From assembly GCA_903920835.1 (NCBI GenBank), contig CAIXNQ010000129.1, forward strand, positions 1-27,003: a stretch of DNA of 27,003 nt, in the 5' to 3' direction. A program made the position numbers and the translations under genes. Of this stretch, positions 1 through 5,856 are shown one piece after another; within the stretch, counting starts at the first letter, position 1, and each line of letters starts with the position of its first letter. This DNA is from an uncultured Bacteroidota bacterium. GTDB lineage: Bacteria; Bacteroidota; Bacteroidia; Flavobacteriales; Flavobacteriaceae. Below the pieces are notes generated by a model. That model was not told the DNA's origin. It saw only the letters and a list, made by a program, of their open reading frames with translations, and did no database searches.

Positions 1-48
1 AGTATTATTAAAATTGTTTTTTTTTTAACAAAATGTTTTTTTTTTTTT

Positions 49-51
49 CAG
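49..51 (+). other. Predicted 3' splice acceptor before the left-edge gene
   Basis: A run of about 14 T residues ends in CAG at 49-51, and the ATG of the next gene follows 7 nt later at 59. This is a canonical metazoan acceptor and implies an upstream exon to the left of the window. It mirrors the acceptors found before the accessory genes at the right end. Confidence 0.5.
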
Positions 52-58
52 TTAAAAA

Positions 59-313
59 ATGAATACTGATGCAGTTAATGAAATGAATACTGATGCAGTG
101 ATACAGTCGAATGAATCGAAAATAGCACATGAGAAATGGGATAGCGTTGAGGTCCAAGAGGAGCGTTGGAAAAGTGTCAAAATGCAAATGAGAAAATATA
201 GTGGAAATGTAAATGGTATAACGTATCCAGCTAATAATTCGGTCAATCAAGAAATGAATTTTCACTCTGCTTTAAGAGCAACATTGGTCGCAAGAAACAT
301 TATTAAAGACTAA
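59..313 (+). CDS. Small hydrophilic protein of unknown function, 84 aa, probably a 3' exon
   Basis: I do not recognise this protein. The 84 residues are hydrophilic and rich in Asn, Glu and Lys, with no membrane segment or cysteines. The N terminus carries a direct repeat: MNTDAV occurs at residues 1-6 and 9-14, encoded by a 17-bp identical duplication at 59-75 and 83-99. The ATG lies 7 nt after a strong splice acceptor in an A-rich context, so the gene is probably expressed from a spliced transcript that begins left of the window. It ends just before two AATAAA signals and converges with the helicase gene. Its position and acceptor architecture suggest it is the last member of a left-end accessory block. 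A protein-coding role is likely but not proven. Confidence 0.55.
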   Translation: MNTDAVNEMNTDAVIQSNESKIAHEKWDSVEVQEERWKSVKMQMRKYSGNVNGITYPANNSVNQEMNFHSALRATLVARNIIKD

Positions 314-354
314 TAAATTAAAAAAAGTATTAAAGACTAATAAATTAAAAAAAG
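301..354 (+). repeat. Perfect tandem duplication, 2 x 27 bp, carrying AATAAA
   Basis: A 27-bp unit at 301-327 is repeated exactly at 328-354. Each copy contains AATAAA (312-317 and 339-344), so the left-edge gene has duplicated poly(A) signals. The first copy overlaps its stop codon. Confidence 0.85.
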
Positions 355-356
355 TA

Positions 357-370
357 GTTTTATTTATTTA
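357..370 (-). terminator. Poly(A) signal of the helicase gene
   Basis: On the minus strand the helicase stop codon TAA runs directly into repeated AATAAA motifs, so the signal overlaps the stop. It faces the poly(A) signals of the convergent left-edge gene about 15 bp away. Confidence 0.6.
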
Positions 371-1717
371 TTGCGCATAAGGTACATTTTTTTCTATTTT
401 TTCAAAGTAAAAATTGTCCGTTGTAAAATGAGGTAGCGAAAGTTTTTCGTCCATTATAACCTGATATAGTTGATAAGCCAGTTGTTTATAAAATGCTGAA
501 ACGTCTTTAAAAATTTTTATTTCAGCTAAAAAGTCAGTTAAAAAGTGCGGTTGGGCGATAATGTGCAGATTTTGCGATTTTTTAACTCTGGAAACAGCGA
601 CGTAGAATAAGTGAGGTACAAATTGTTTTTTGTTCACATAAACTACCAAAGCGTCCAAATTTAACCCTTGCACTTTATGCACCGTTAATCCATATGCTAG
701 TATGAGGGGGAATCCAGTACATTGGGCTAAAATTTCGTTGTTGTTATTTAATAGCGTTTCCGTTTGCATTGCAAATATTATGGTTGTATTGTTCACAATA
801 AGGGTAAGTGAGCCGTACTCTACATCAATGTCTTGTACTATTGCAAAGTCTCCATTAACCAAGTGTAATTCTGGTAAATTCCGAATGATCATAACCCTGC
901 ACCCCTCTTTTAATAGAACAGATTCAGGTGTTTGAAAAGGCCATACCGGAGGCATAAAATCCGCTTGTTTCTTTTCCACTAGCGACGGAAAGTTAAATTC
1001 TTCAGGCTGTAAAAAGTTCATTCGGGCGTTATTGTAGGCATTTGTCTCTTTTTTCGTAAAAAAAACGCGCAAGTAGTCTTGGTTAAAAGTGTCTTTTGCA
1101 GTATTTTTTTTTTGAAAAAAGTCATGCACGGTATCGTTTATTTTGCCTATGCGCAACAGTTGCAAAGCTCTTTGAAAATCTTTGTCTTCAGATTGGCGAA
1201 AATTTTTTGTTAGCGTAACGTTTTCAAAATTGCAATTTATCCAAACGTCATGTTTCGGTAAAATATAAGGACAGTCTACGGGCGGTAATTGATAAAAGTC
1301 ACCAGCCAAAAGCACCATAATGCCTCCAAACATGACGTCTACATTTTCCTTTATATTTTTGAAAAGGTCGCTAACAAGTTGTAACAATTCTCCGGTCAGC
1401 ATAGACACTTCGTCTATGATGAGCAAGTCTGTGCGTTTTATTCGCTCCTTCACCTCTGCGTGCATGTGTTTTAAAACATCTTTTGCAGACTTGTTATTTA
1501 TGGGCAAACCTGCAAAAGAGTGCAAAGTCATACCTTTTTCATAGTTTCTAGCCGCTATAGCTGTTGTAGCAGTAATAAAAACATTTTTTTGAAGTTTTGT
1601 AAAAAAGCGCTCCACTTCTTTGATAGTATACGTTTTTCCAGTCCCCGCTGCACCGGTTAAAAAAACGCAGTTGCATTTTAGTAAAAGAGAACATACATGA
1701 GCATGCATGGGATTCAT
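368..1717 (-). CDS. Pif1/RecD-like superfamily 1 DNA helicase
   Basis: This is an SF1B 5'-3' DNA helicase expected to act in viral DNA replication or recombination. Numbered from the ATG at 1717 (449 aa), Walker A is GAAGTGKT at residues 22-29. It is followed by LLIIDEVSML (Walker B), VLLAGDFYQLPPV (motif III), TVHKVQG (motif V) and FYVAVSRVKK (motif VI), the full Pif1 series. The open frame extends 6 codons further upstream, but only through a GTG codon; the ATG at 1717 has the usual A-rich context (CAGAAATG). A TATAAAAA box lies about 30 bp upstream of the ATG. The gene is transcribed leftward, divergently from the 227-aa gene. A Pif1-type helicase is not one of the standard Polinton core genes, though helicases do occur in some members. 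Helicase identity is secure; its role here is inferred. Confidence 0.93.
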   Translation of the reverse strand: MNPMHAHVCSLLLKCNCVFLTGAAGTGKTYTIKEVERFFTKLQKNVFITATTAIAARNYEKGMTLHSFAGLPINNKSAKDVLKHMHAEVKERIKRTDLLIIDEVSMLTGELLQLVSDLFKNIKENVDVMFGGIMVLLAGDFYQLPPVDCPYILPKHDVWINCNFENVTLTKNFRQSEDKDFQRALQLLRIGKINDTVHDFFQKKNTAKDTFNQDYLRVFFTKKETNAYNNARMNFLQPEEFNFPSLVEKKQADFMPPVWPFQTPESVLLKEGCRVMIIRNLPELHLVNGDFAIVQDIDVEYGSLTLIVNNTTIIFAMQTETLLNNNNEILAQCTGFPLILAYGLTVHKVQGLNLDALVVYVNKKQFVPHLFYVAVSRVKKSQNLHIIAQPHFLTDFLAEIKIFKDVSAFYKQLAYQLYQVIMDEKLSLPHFTTDNFYFEKIEKNVPYAQ

Positions 1718-1746
1718 TTCTGTTTTTTGAAACACCCGTTTTTAGA

Positions 1747-1754
1747 TTTTTATA
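1747..1754 (-). promoter_or_regulatory. TATA box of the helicase gene
   Basis: The minus strand reads TATAAAAA here, 30 bp upstream of the helicase ATG. It forms one side of a divergent promoter whose other TATA box is at 1960-1967. Confidence 0.5.
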
Positions 1755-1783
1755 TTCTTCTAAAAAATAAATCAGGTCAAAGT

Positions 1784-1930
1784 CCATGCACAAAATGAGC
1801 GTGGTTTACTAAAGTCTGCGAACAAATGTGCCATGCACAAAACGAGCGTGGTTTACTAAAGTCTGCGAACAAATGTGCCATGCACAAAACGAGCGTGGTT
1901 TACTAAAGTCAGTGAACAAATGCACCATGA
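1784..1930. repeat. Three 47-bp tandem repeats in the divergent promoter
   Basis: Near-identical 47-bp units start at 1784, 1831 and 1878, and the start of a fourth (CCATG) is at 1925. Each unit holds CATGCACAAAAYGAGC (1785-1800, 1832-1847, 1879-1894) and TGGTTTACTAAAGTC. The array occupies the space between the two divergent TATA boxes, so it could be a bidirectional enhancer or a replication element. The 16-bp core recurs in the right-end repeats. Confidence 0.85.
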
Positions 1931-1959
1931 AAGATTAAGTAGTGTAATCACTTTTTGCA

Positions 1960-1967
1960 TATAAAAA
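1960..1967 (+). promoter_or_regulatory. TATA box of the 227-aa gene
   Basis: TATAAAAA lies 34 bp upstream of the ATG at 2001, giving a predicted transcription start near 1990 and a very short 5' UTR. Confidence 0.5.
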
Positions 1968-2000
1968 TCAAAAAAAATAGTTCATTTACAACAAGTCATC

Positions 2001-2684
2001 ATGGCACCTCAACTTATTTTTAAGCCTACCAATTTTGTAAAAAATTCTGAACTTGCGTATTCGACGCTGTATCGGGTAACAGATGTGAATCCCGTCAAGG
2101 AACAAGGTTACACACGCGTCAATGCTTACATTGTGGCACAATTTCACATTTTAACCGAAACATGGTTTTTTAATGCTGAAAGTGAAACAAAGGATTCTTT
2201 TTCGTTTTTGGTAGTTAATAAGAAATTAAAAGTGAACGAGGGATCTTTTCGCGGTAATTATATATGGCGGACGCATTTTCCAGACGTCACTAAAATCAAT
2301 AAAAAAAAGGAAGTCGAATCCGATAATATGGATTATCATTTTTATGACGAAGACGCCTTAACGTTGAAAACCTTTGGAAATATGTTGCCATTTTTAAGAG
2401 ACTGGCAAGAAGAAGCTTACGAAGCTCACAAGCGTAGAAAAAATTTAAAGGTCGGGTTAAAGGTCAGCGCGCAGTTTATGGACAAGAGCAAATTGTCCAT
2501 TTCGGACATTAGCGATTTTAACTTTTGTCGCGCCGATTACAATGAACGCAACAGTACTACGATGGACGAAGTTGTTTTAAACGGCAAACTAATGGACGCA
2601 AATCAAAACTTACTCAAGTTGGCAGAAAGTGCAGAACCGCAAAGTAAAAAAACTAAAATAGATGACAATATGAGTTGTTGTTAA
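2001..2684 (+). CDS. Unrecognised 227-aa protein divergent from the helicase; possible DNA-binding protein
   Basis: I do not recognise this family. The N-terminal half is beta-rich (roughly residues 40-95, with alternating hydrophobic and aromatic residues around YIVAQFHI and TWFF). The middle is charged and helical. The C terminus ends in a likely nuclear localisation signal, SKKTKIDD, followed by a short acidic and Cys-Cys tail. The start ATG sits in a strong context (ATCATGG) behind a TATA box. It is the only long rightward gene inside the window and shares a repeat-containing promoter region with the helicase, which fits co-regulation with replication genes. A single-stranded DNA-binding (OB-fold) role is a guess from beta content, location and the NLS. 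An AATAAA at 2706-2711 provides a poly(A) signal inside the 3' end of the convergent protease gene. Confidence 0.8.
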   Translation: MAPQLIFKPTNFVKNSELAYSTLYRVTDVNPVKEQGYTRVNAYIVAQFHILTETWFFNAESETKDSFSFLVVNKKLKVNEGSFRGNYIWRTHFPDVTKINKKKEVESDNMDYHFYDEDALTLKTFGNMLPFLRDWQEEAYEAHKRRKNLKVGLKVSAQFMDKSKLSISDISDFNFCRADYNERNSTTMDEVVLNGKLMDANQNLLKLAESAEPQSKKTKIDDNMSCC

Positions 2685-2687
2685 AAT

Positions 2688-3797
2688 TTATAATGTTTGA
2701 TTATCAATAAATGTTTTTATTTCTTTTGTTTCGTTTCTCTGATCAAACGGCACATCCCAAAACTGATCCAAGTGCATGAGCACGTCCATTTTGCTGTAAA
2801 TGTACTTTTGCCGGTCGTCCAATTTGTACCTTTCCGAGCTGTTAATTTCCAACACTTCGGGAATTTGCGACAGTTGCGCATCGCTTACGGCATTGAACAT
2901 GGGGTTGGTATTTTTCAACAAATCCAAACTGTGTATAAAATATTCCTTTAAGGTATTGTCTTTAGCTGTGCTTGCAGCGTTATGGTCGTAATTGGGGTAC
3001 GATTCGCGTGTCGTTTTTTCCATGTACCACTTTATACGTTCCGTTTCCATGACATTTTGTCTTTCAAATAGTTGAAAATCCGTTAAAAAAAGTTTTTGCG
3101 CCGTAATGTCTGCATAGCTCCAGAAATCTTTTTTTACAAAGTTGAAAAAAGGTGCTAGGTTATTAATGGCGACGTCCATATTAACATTGTATGAAATGTC
3201 AAAGAAATAGGTGTTTAACACGGCGTCCACCAGATCCAAGTCGATATTCATAACGCGGTCAGCGCTTAGCAACAGCTTTAAAAAATAAAGTATCCACGGT
3301 CCACACAAACTCGACTCGGAATCTTGATACGTTTGCACGTTAAAAGCGACGTTAACGGTGTCCAGGTTGTGCGTTTGCGTATAGTTTTTGCAAAACAGCG
3401 TAAACCATTTTTCTTGCGAATCTTTCAAATGCAAATTATGTATGACGCTCGAGTATTCAAAGTCGTTGTAATTGATACAAAAGCAGTTTACGGTAGGCAA
3501 AAGATTTTCTTCATTCGAGTACTCCAACAAGGATCTGTTGTATTGTATAGAGTTGGGGAGTTGCGTTTTAAAACTGTCTCTCCCAAGGCTATCAAAACAA
3601 AACAGCATGTCGTTTTCAATGCGCATAATCATACGCCAATGCGTGCCATCTTTTTTACTCGAGTCGCTGTTATATATAAAAAAATCACAAGGAAATAATT
3701 TTTTTCCAAATATATTATGTAAATTATCAAATGAGTATACACCTAAAAATTGTTTATATTTTTTACAATAACGTTCCAAACTGTTACTCGTAGCCAT
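2688..3797 (-). CDS. Adenain-like maturation cysteine protease, 369 aa
   Basis: This is the homologue of the adenovirus virion maturation protease, which cleaves capsid and core precursors during assembly. The catalytic set is visible in the N-terminal half: His53 in GTHW, Asp69 in FDSLG, Gln158 in TYQDSE, and Cys165 in LCGPW. The Gln-to-Cys spacing of 7 matches adenain. The protein is about 165 residues longer than human adenovirus protease (about 204 aa); the C-terminal extension (about residues 200-369) is unrecognised. Its ATG overlaps the stop codon of the upstream 219-aa gene as TAATG, so the two are probably translated from one mRNA. It converges on the 227-aa gene, with only 3 bp between the stop codons. 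A likely substrate is the pX-like core protein, which contains a QRGG/F site. Confidence 0.9.
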   Translation of the reverse strand: MATSNSLERYCKKYKQFLGVYSFDNLHNIFGKKLFPCDFFIYNSDSSKKDGTHWRMIMRIENDMLFCFDSLGRDSFKTQLPNSIQYNRSLLEYSNEENLLPTVNCFCINYNDFEYSSVIHNLHLKDSQEKWFTLFCKNYTQTHNLDTVNVAFNVQTYQDSESSLCGPWILYFLKLLLSADRVMNIDLDLVDAVLNTYFFDISYNVNMDVAINNLAPFFNFVKKDFWSYADITAQKLFLTDFQLFERQNVMETERIKWYMEKTTRESYPNYDHNAASTAKDNTLKEYFIHSLDLLKNTNPMFNAVSDAQLSQIPEVLEINSSERYKLDDRQKYIYSKMDVLMHLDQFWDVPFDQRNETKEIKTFIDNQTL

Positions 3798-4456
3798 TAA
3801 TCGTATTGTTTCATTGCTTGTAAAACAAATTGATAAAACGTGTGCATAATTTCCACATAAAGGCTTTTCTTGCTTTCAAACTTGATTTCGCCAGTGACTA
3901 ATCGCTTTCCAAAACCGTTCTGGATCATAGAATCGAATGCTTTTATTAAACGCGATATATGAGGCAAAGAAAATTCCAATATTTCTTGAATGCCGTCTGT
4001 GCTATCTCCTTCTGGCTCAGTTGTCCATTTTAACTCAAAGTCCAATTCGTCTTTGATTCCGTTTTTCAACTTGTAGAGAGCACTAATACTGTTTCCAAAC
4101 AAGCAATTGTTTTCTTTCAATTCTTTCTTCACGCTTTTCGTTTGATCAGGCATGTCTTTAGCAGCTTTTAAAAATTTTTCCTTGTGAATTTCGCAAATGG
4201 CAAAGGCGTCATAGTCTACTTTTTCATCTATAGCTTCCATTTCGGCATGTATTTGGCTCCAAAAAGTTGTCTTTTTGTATTCTCTTTGATCTGCTTCGTA
4301 GACTTTACGAAACAGAGGCACGTAGGGGTTTTTAGCATTGACGCGCATTTGTATTTCGTTTCTTTTACTAGGTTCAGCATTTTCCTTCCAAAGAATGTTC
4401 TCCAAAAGGCAATAGTTGCATTTGCTCCAGTGATGTGCTTGCATGTCAGTAGTCAT
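3797..4456 (-). CDS. Unrecognised 219-aa protein translated ahead of the protease
   Basis: No family is recognised. The N terminus has a possible metal-binding cluster (HH at residues 8-9, then C13 and C16 as KCNYC). A further CEIH lies near residue 88 and a single Cys near 117. The rest is charged and mostly helical. The start ATG follows a 13-bp GC-rich motif (TAAAGGCGCGTTC on this strand) that also precedes the major capsid gene, suggesting late expression. Its stop codon overlaps the protease ATG (TAATG), so it is probably co-expressed with the protease, perhaps as an assembly or scaffold factor. That role is inferred from context only. Confidence 0.8.
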   Translation of the reverse strand: MTTDMQAHHWSKCNYCLLENILWKENAEPSKRNEIQMRVNAKNPYVPLFRKVYEADQREYKKTTFWSQIHAEMEAIDEKVDYDAFAICEIHKEKFLKAAKDMPDQTKSVKKELKENNCLFGNSISALYKLKNGIKDELDFELKWTTEPEGDSTDGIQEILEFSLPHISRLIKAFDSMIQNGFGKRLVTGEIKFESKKSLYVEIMHTFYQFVLQAMKQYD

Positions 4457-4482
4457 TTTTCAAAGTTAATGTTCCGAAACGT

Positions 4483-4495
4483 GAACGCGCCTTTA
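4483..4495 (-). promoter_or_regulatory. Candidate late promoter element (copy 1)
   Basis: The minus strand reads TAAAGGCGCGTTC, followed after 3 nt by TTTCG. It lies 27-39 nt upstream of the 219-aa/protease ATG. The identical 13-mer plus a nearby TTTCG occurs upstream of the major capsid gene (7654-7666). GC-rich sequence of this kind stands out in otherwise AT-rich intergenic DNA. Confidence 0.45.
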
Positions 4496-4529
4496 AAGAA
4501 TGCAAAAACAAACGCAATTCATAATGAAC

Positions 4530-4565
4530 GGTGCATTTTTTGAAAAAAGCACCGCATATGCGGTG
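4530..4565. promoter_or_regulatory. Perfect 16-bp palindrome with an overlapping hairpin
   Basis: CACCGCATATGCGGTG at 4550-4565 is a perfect palindrome. An overlapping inverted repeat (GGTGC at 4530-4534 pairing with GCACC at 4549-4553, plus T/A runs between) can form an alternative hairpin. The region lies between the stop of the 125-aa gene and the start of the 219-aa gene. It could be a dimeric protein binding site, or an RNA stem followed by U-rich sequence that ends the upstream transcript. Confidence 0.6.
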
Positions 4566-4641
4566 AAAATAAAAAAAAAAGACAAAAAAAATAGTTTTTT
4601 ATATCAATGTATTATTCTATTAATATGTACAGTTCATTTTT

Positions 4642-5019
4642 TCAATTTTGCAACATTGAAGCTGCCAATCCGCAAATTCCCAATGAAGATGCTACAAGTG
4701 CATAATCTCGTACCAGTGCGACAAGTTCGGGCAAAACATAGTTAAAAACAGGTTCTGGCAGAGGCGCAACAAGGTTAGGGTCTGCGTTTATTCCCAAACC
4801 CGCATTGTAAGCTGCAATAGCCAAATTCAAATCTGTGTGATTTCCCTGCAATCCAGCTGCTACAAGTGATGCGTTAATGGCAGTTATGCGAGTAGTGACG
4901 GCTGTTTGCCACACTTGATGAGTTTGATTGAATGTTACTTGAAGTCCATCTTTGCGTTGAAATTCCCTCTCGGCAATATTAAGGAATCGAGTTTGAAGTT
5001 CAATGACTGCGGTTGCCAT
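4642..5019 (-). CDS. Unrecognised 125-aa Ala/Leu-rich protein in the virion gene cluster
   Basis: I do not recognise this protein. It is Ala-, Leu- and Val-rich with few charges. A helical N-terminal half is followed by a Pro-rich turn (APLPEP, about residues 84-89) and a hydrophobic C-terminal helix (about 95-122) that could bind membrane or capsid. The ATG is in the common local context AAAAAATGGC. It lies between the pX-like core protein and the 219-aa/protease pair, the region that in adenoviruses holds minor capsid and core genes. A small virion protein is the best guess, for example a membrane-active pVI-like function carried by the hydrophobic segment, but no sequence motif proves this. 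Confidence 0.7.
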   Translation of the reverse strand: MATAVIELQTRFLNIAEREFQRKDGLQVTFNQTHQVWQTAVTTRITAINASLVAAGLQGNHTDLNLAIAAYNAGLGINADPNLVAPLPEPVFNYVLPELVALVRDYALVASSLGICGLAASMLQN

Positions 5020-5126
5020 TTTTTAATGCTTTATTGTTCTTTATTCTACTTTAGTAAGTAGTTTTGCATCTTTTTTCACTTATTTTTATAACTAATATAA
5101 AATGAAAATGTTTTAATATACCCATA

Positions 5127-5582
5127 TTATTTACTGGCAGCAGTCAGGGCTTTATTAGCTGCAAAACCGGCCGCTCCAGTAATAACGCCAGTAGCAACAG
5201 CTTTGCCAATACCAACAGCACCTCCAATAGCTGCAGCAGCAGCGGCAGCTTTAGCTGCAGCAGCAGCAATGCCGCCTGCAATTGCAATAGGTATGAAAAA
5301 AAATCCCCCCCGTTGTTTTCGCACTTTAACCATGTACGTTTTACGTCTGCCTTTACCGCCTTGAGGTCTGCGTACAAATGACGGTTTCATGACCAGACTT
5401 CCACCGCCTTGAGGTCTTCTCACCACATTGGGTTTCATTCGCAATCCCTTTCCGCCTTGATTTTTTATGCGATGTACGGCGGTGGGCGGTAGACGTATTC
5501 CATTTCCATACTGATAAATGGGTTGGTCCATTCTAATACGTCGCACCAAACTGGGTTTTAAAATGAGTCGTTCGCCTCCCAT
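5127..5582 (-). CDS. pX/mu-like basic core protein with hydrophobic C-terminal domain, 151 aa
   Basis: The N-terminal two thirds is strongly basic and contains four diverged copies of an 11-residue unit of the form L-x-(M/L)-KP-x-x-VRR: LILKPSLVRRI, IRLPPTAVHRI, LRMKPNVVRRP and LVMKPSFVRRP, separated by Gly-rich linkers. It then runs through RGGFFFIP into an Ala/Gly/Ile-rich hydrophobic stretch (about residues 95-145). This matches the plan of adenovirus pX (mu): a basic DNA-condensing part, an RGGF cleavage site and an Ala/Ile-rich tail. QRGG/F fits the adenain consensus (M/I/L/N/Q)xGG-x, and NQGG/K is a second possible site. It starts 3 nt after the stop of the 55-aa arginine-rich gene, so the two are probably co-expressed. 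Likely role: genome condensation in the particle, processed by the protease. Confidence 0.82.
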   Translation of the reverse strand: MGGERLILKPSLVRRIRMDQPIYQYGNGIRLPPTAVHRIKNQGGKGLRMKPNVVRRPQGGGSLVMKPSFVRRPQGGKGRRKTYMVKVRKQRGGFFFIPIAIAGGIAAAAAKAAAAAAAIGGAVGIGKAVATGVITGAAGFAANKALTAASK

Positions 5583-5585
5583 TTT

Positions 5586-5753
5586 TTACAGCGTCTTTTG
5601 ATAATTGACTAGTCGTTGCACGCTATCTCTACCGTATTTGGACGACAATGCAAGATTTAAAGCAACTTTACCTACACGTTTCAACAGGTCAAGTTTGCCT
5701 CTTCCTCGATGTCCTCGTCTACGTCTATGAGTTTTTCGTCGATAATGTTTCAT
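5586..5753 (-). CDS. Arginine-rich 55-aa protamine-like core protein
   Basis: This short frame begins MKHYRRKTHRRRRGHRGRGK and ends in VNYQKTL. Its first 20 residues hold about a dozen basic side chains, followed by an amphipathic helical half (LDLLKRVGKVALNLALSSKY). The composition is that of a DNA-condensing core peptide comparable to adenovirus VII or mu. It opens with ATG in an A-rich context (ACGAAATG) after the poly(A)-rich spacer downstream of the capsid gene. It stops 3 nt before the pX-like gene, so a shared mRNA is likely. The charge pattern and the tight junction make it very unlikely to be a chance frame. Confidence 0.8.
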   Translation of the reverse strand: MKHYRRKTHRRRRGHRGRGKLDLLKRVGKVALNLALSSKYGRDSVQRLVNYQKTL

Positions 5754-5785
5754 TTCGTTGGGTTATTATTTAAAGAAAAAAAGAC

Positions 5786-5810
5786 TTTATTTATTTATTT
5801 TATTTTATTG
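5786..5810 (-). terminator. Poly(A) signals downstream of the major capsid gene
   Basis: The minus strand contains several overlapping AATAAA motifs about 45-70 nt after the capsid stop codon and just before the 55-aa core gene. Confidence 0.55.
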
Positions 5811-5856
5811 CACTATGAAAAATATAAAGGTTCAAAGTTTATAAAAGTAACGTGCT

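Noticed and set aside
1..10. Window start AGTATTATTA as the Polinton terminus (Polinton ends begin with AG)
   Set aside because: The match is two bases, the reverse complement is not at the right edge, and a splice acceptor at 49-51 requires sequence further left.
1747..1762. Splice acceptor TTTTTTAG before the helicase
   Set aside because: It lies upstream of the TATA box and 42 nt from the ATG, unlike the 7-16 nt spacing of the accessory genes.
1548..1793. 81-aa minus-strand frame overlapping the helicase start
   Set aside because: It is out of frame with the helicase Walker A segment and has no independent support.
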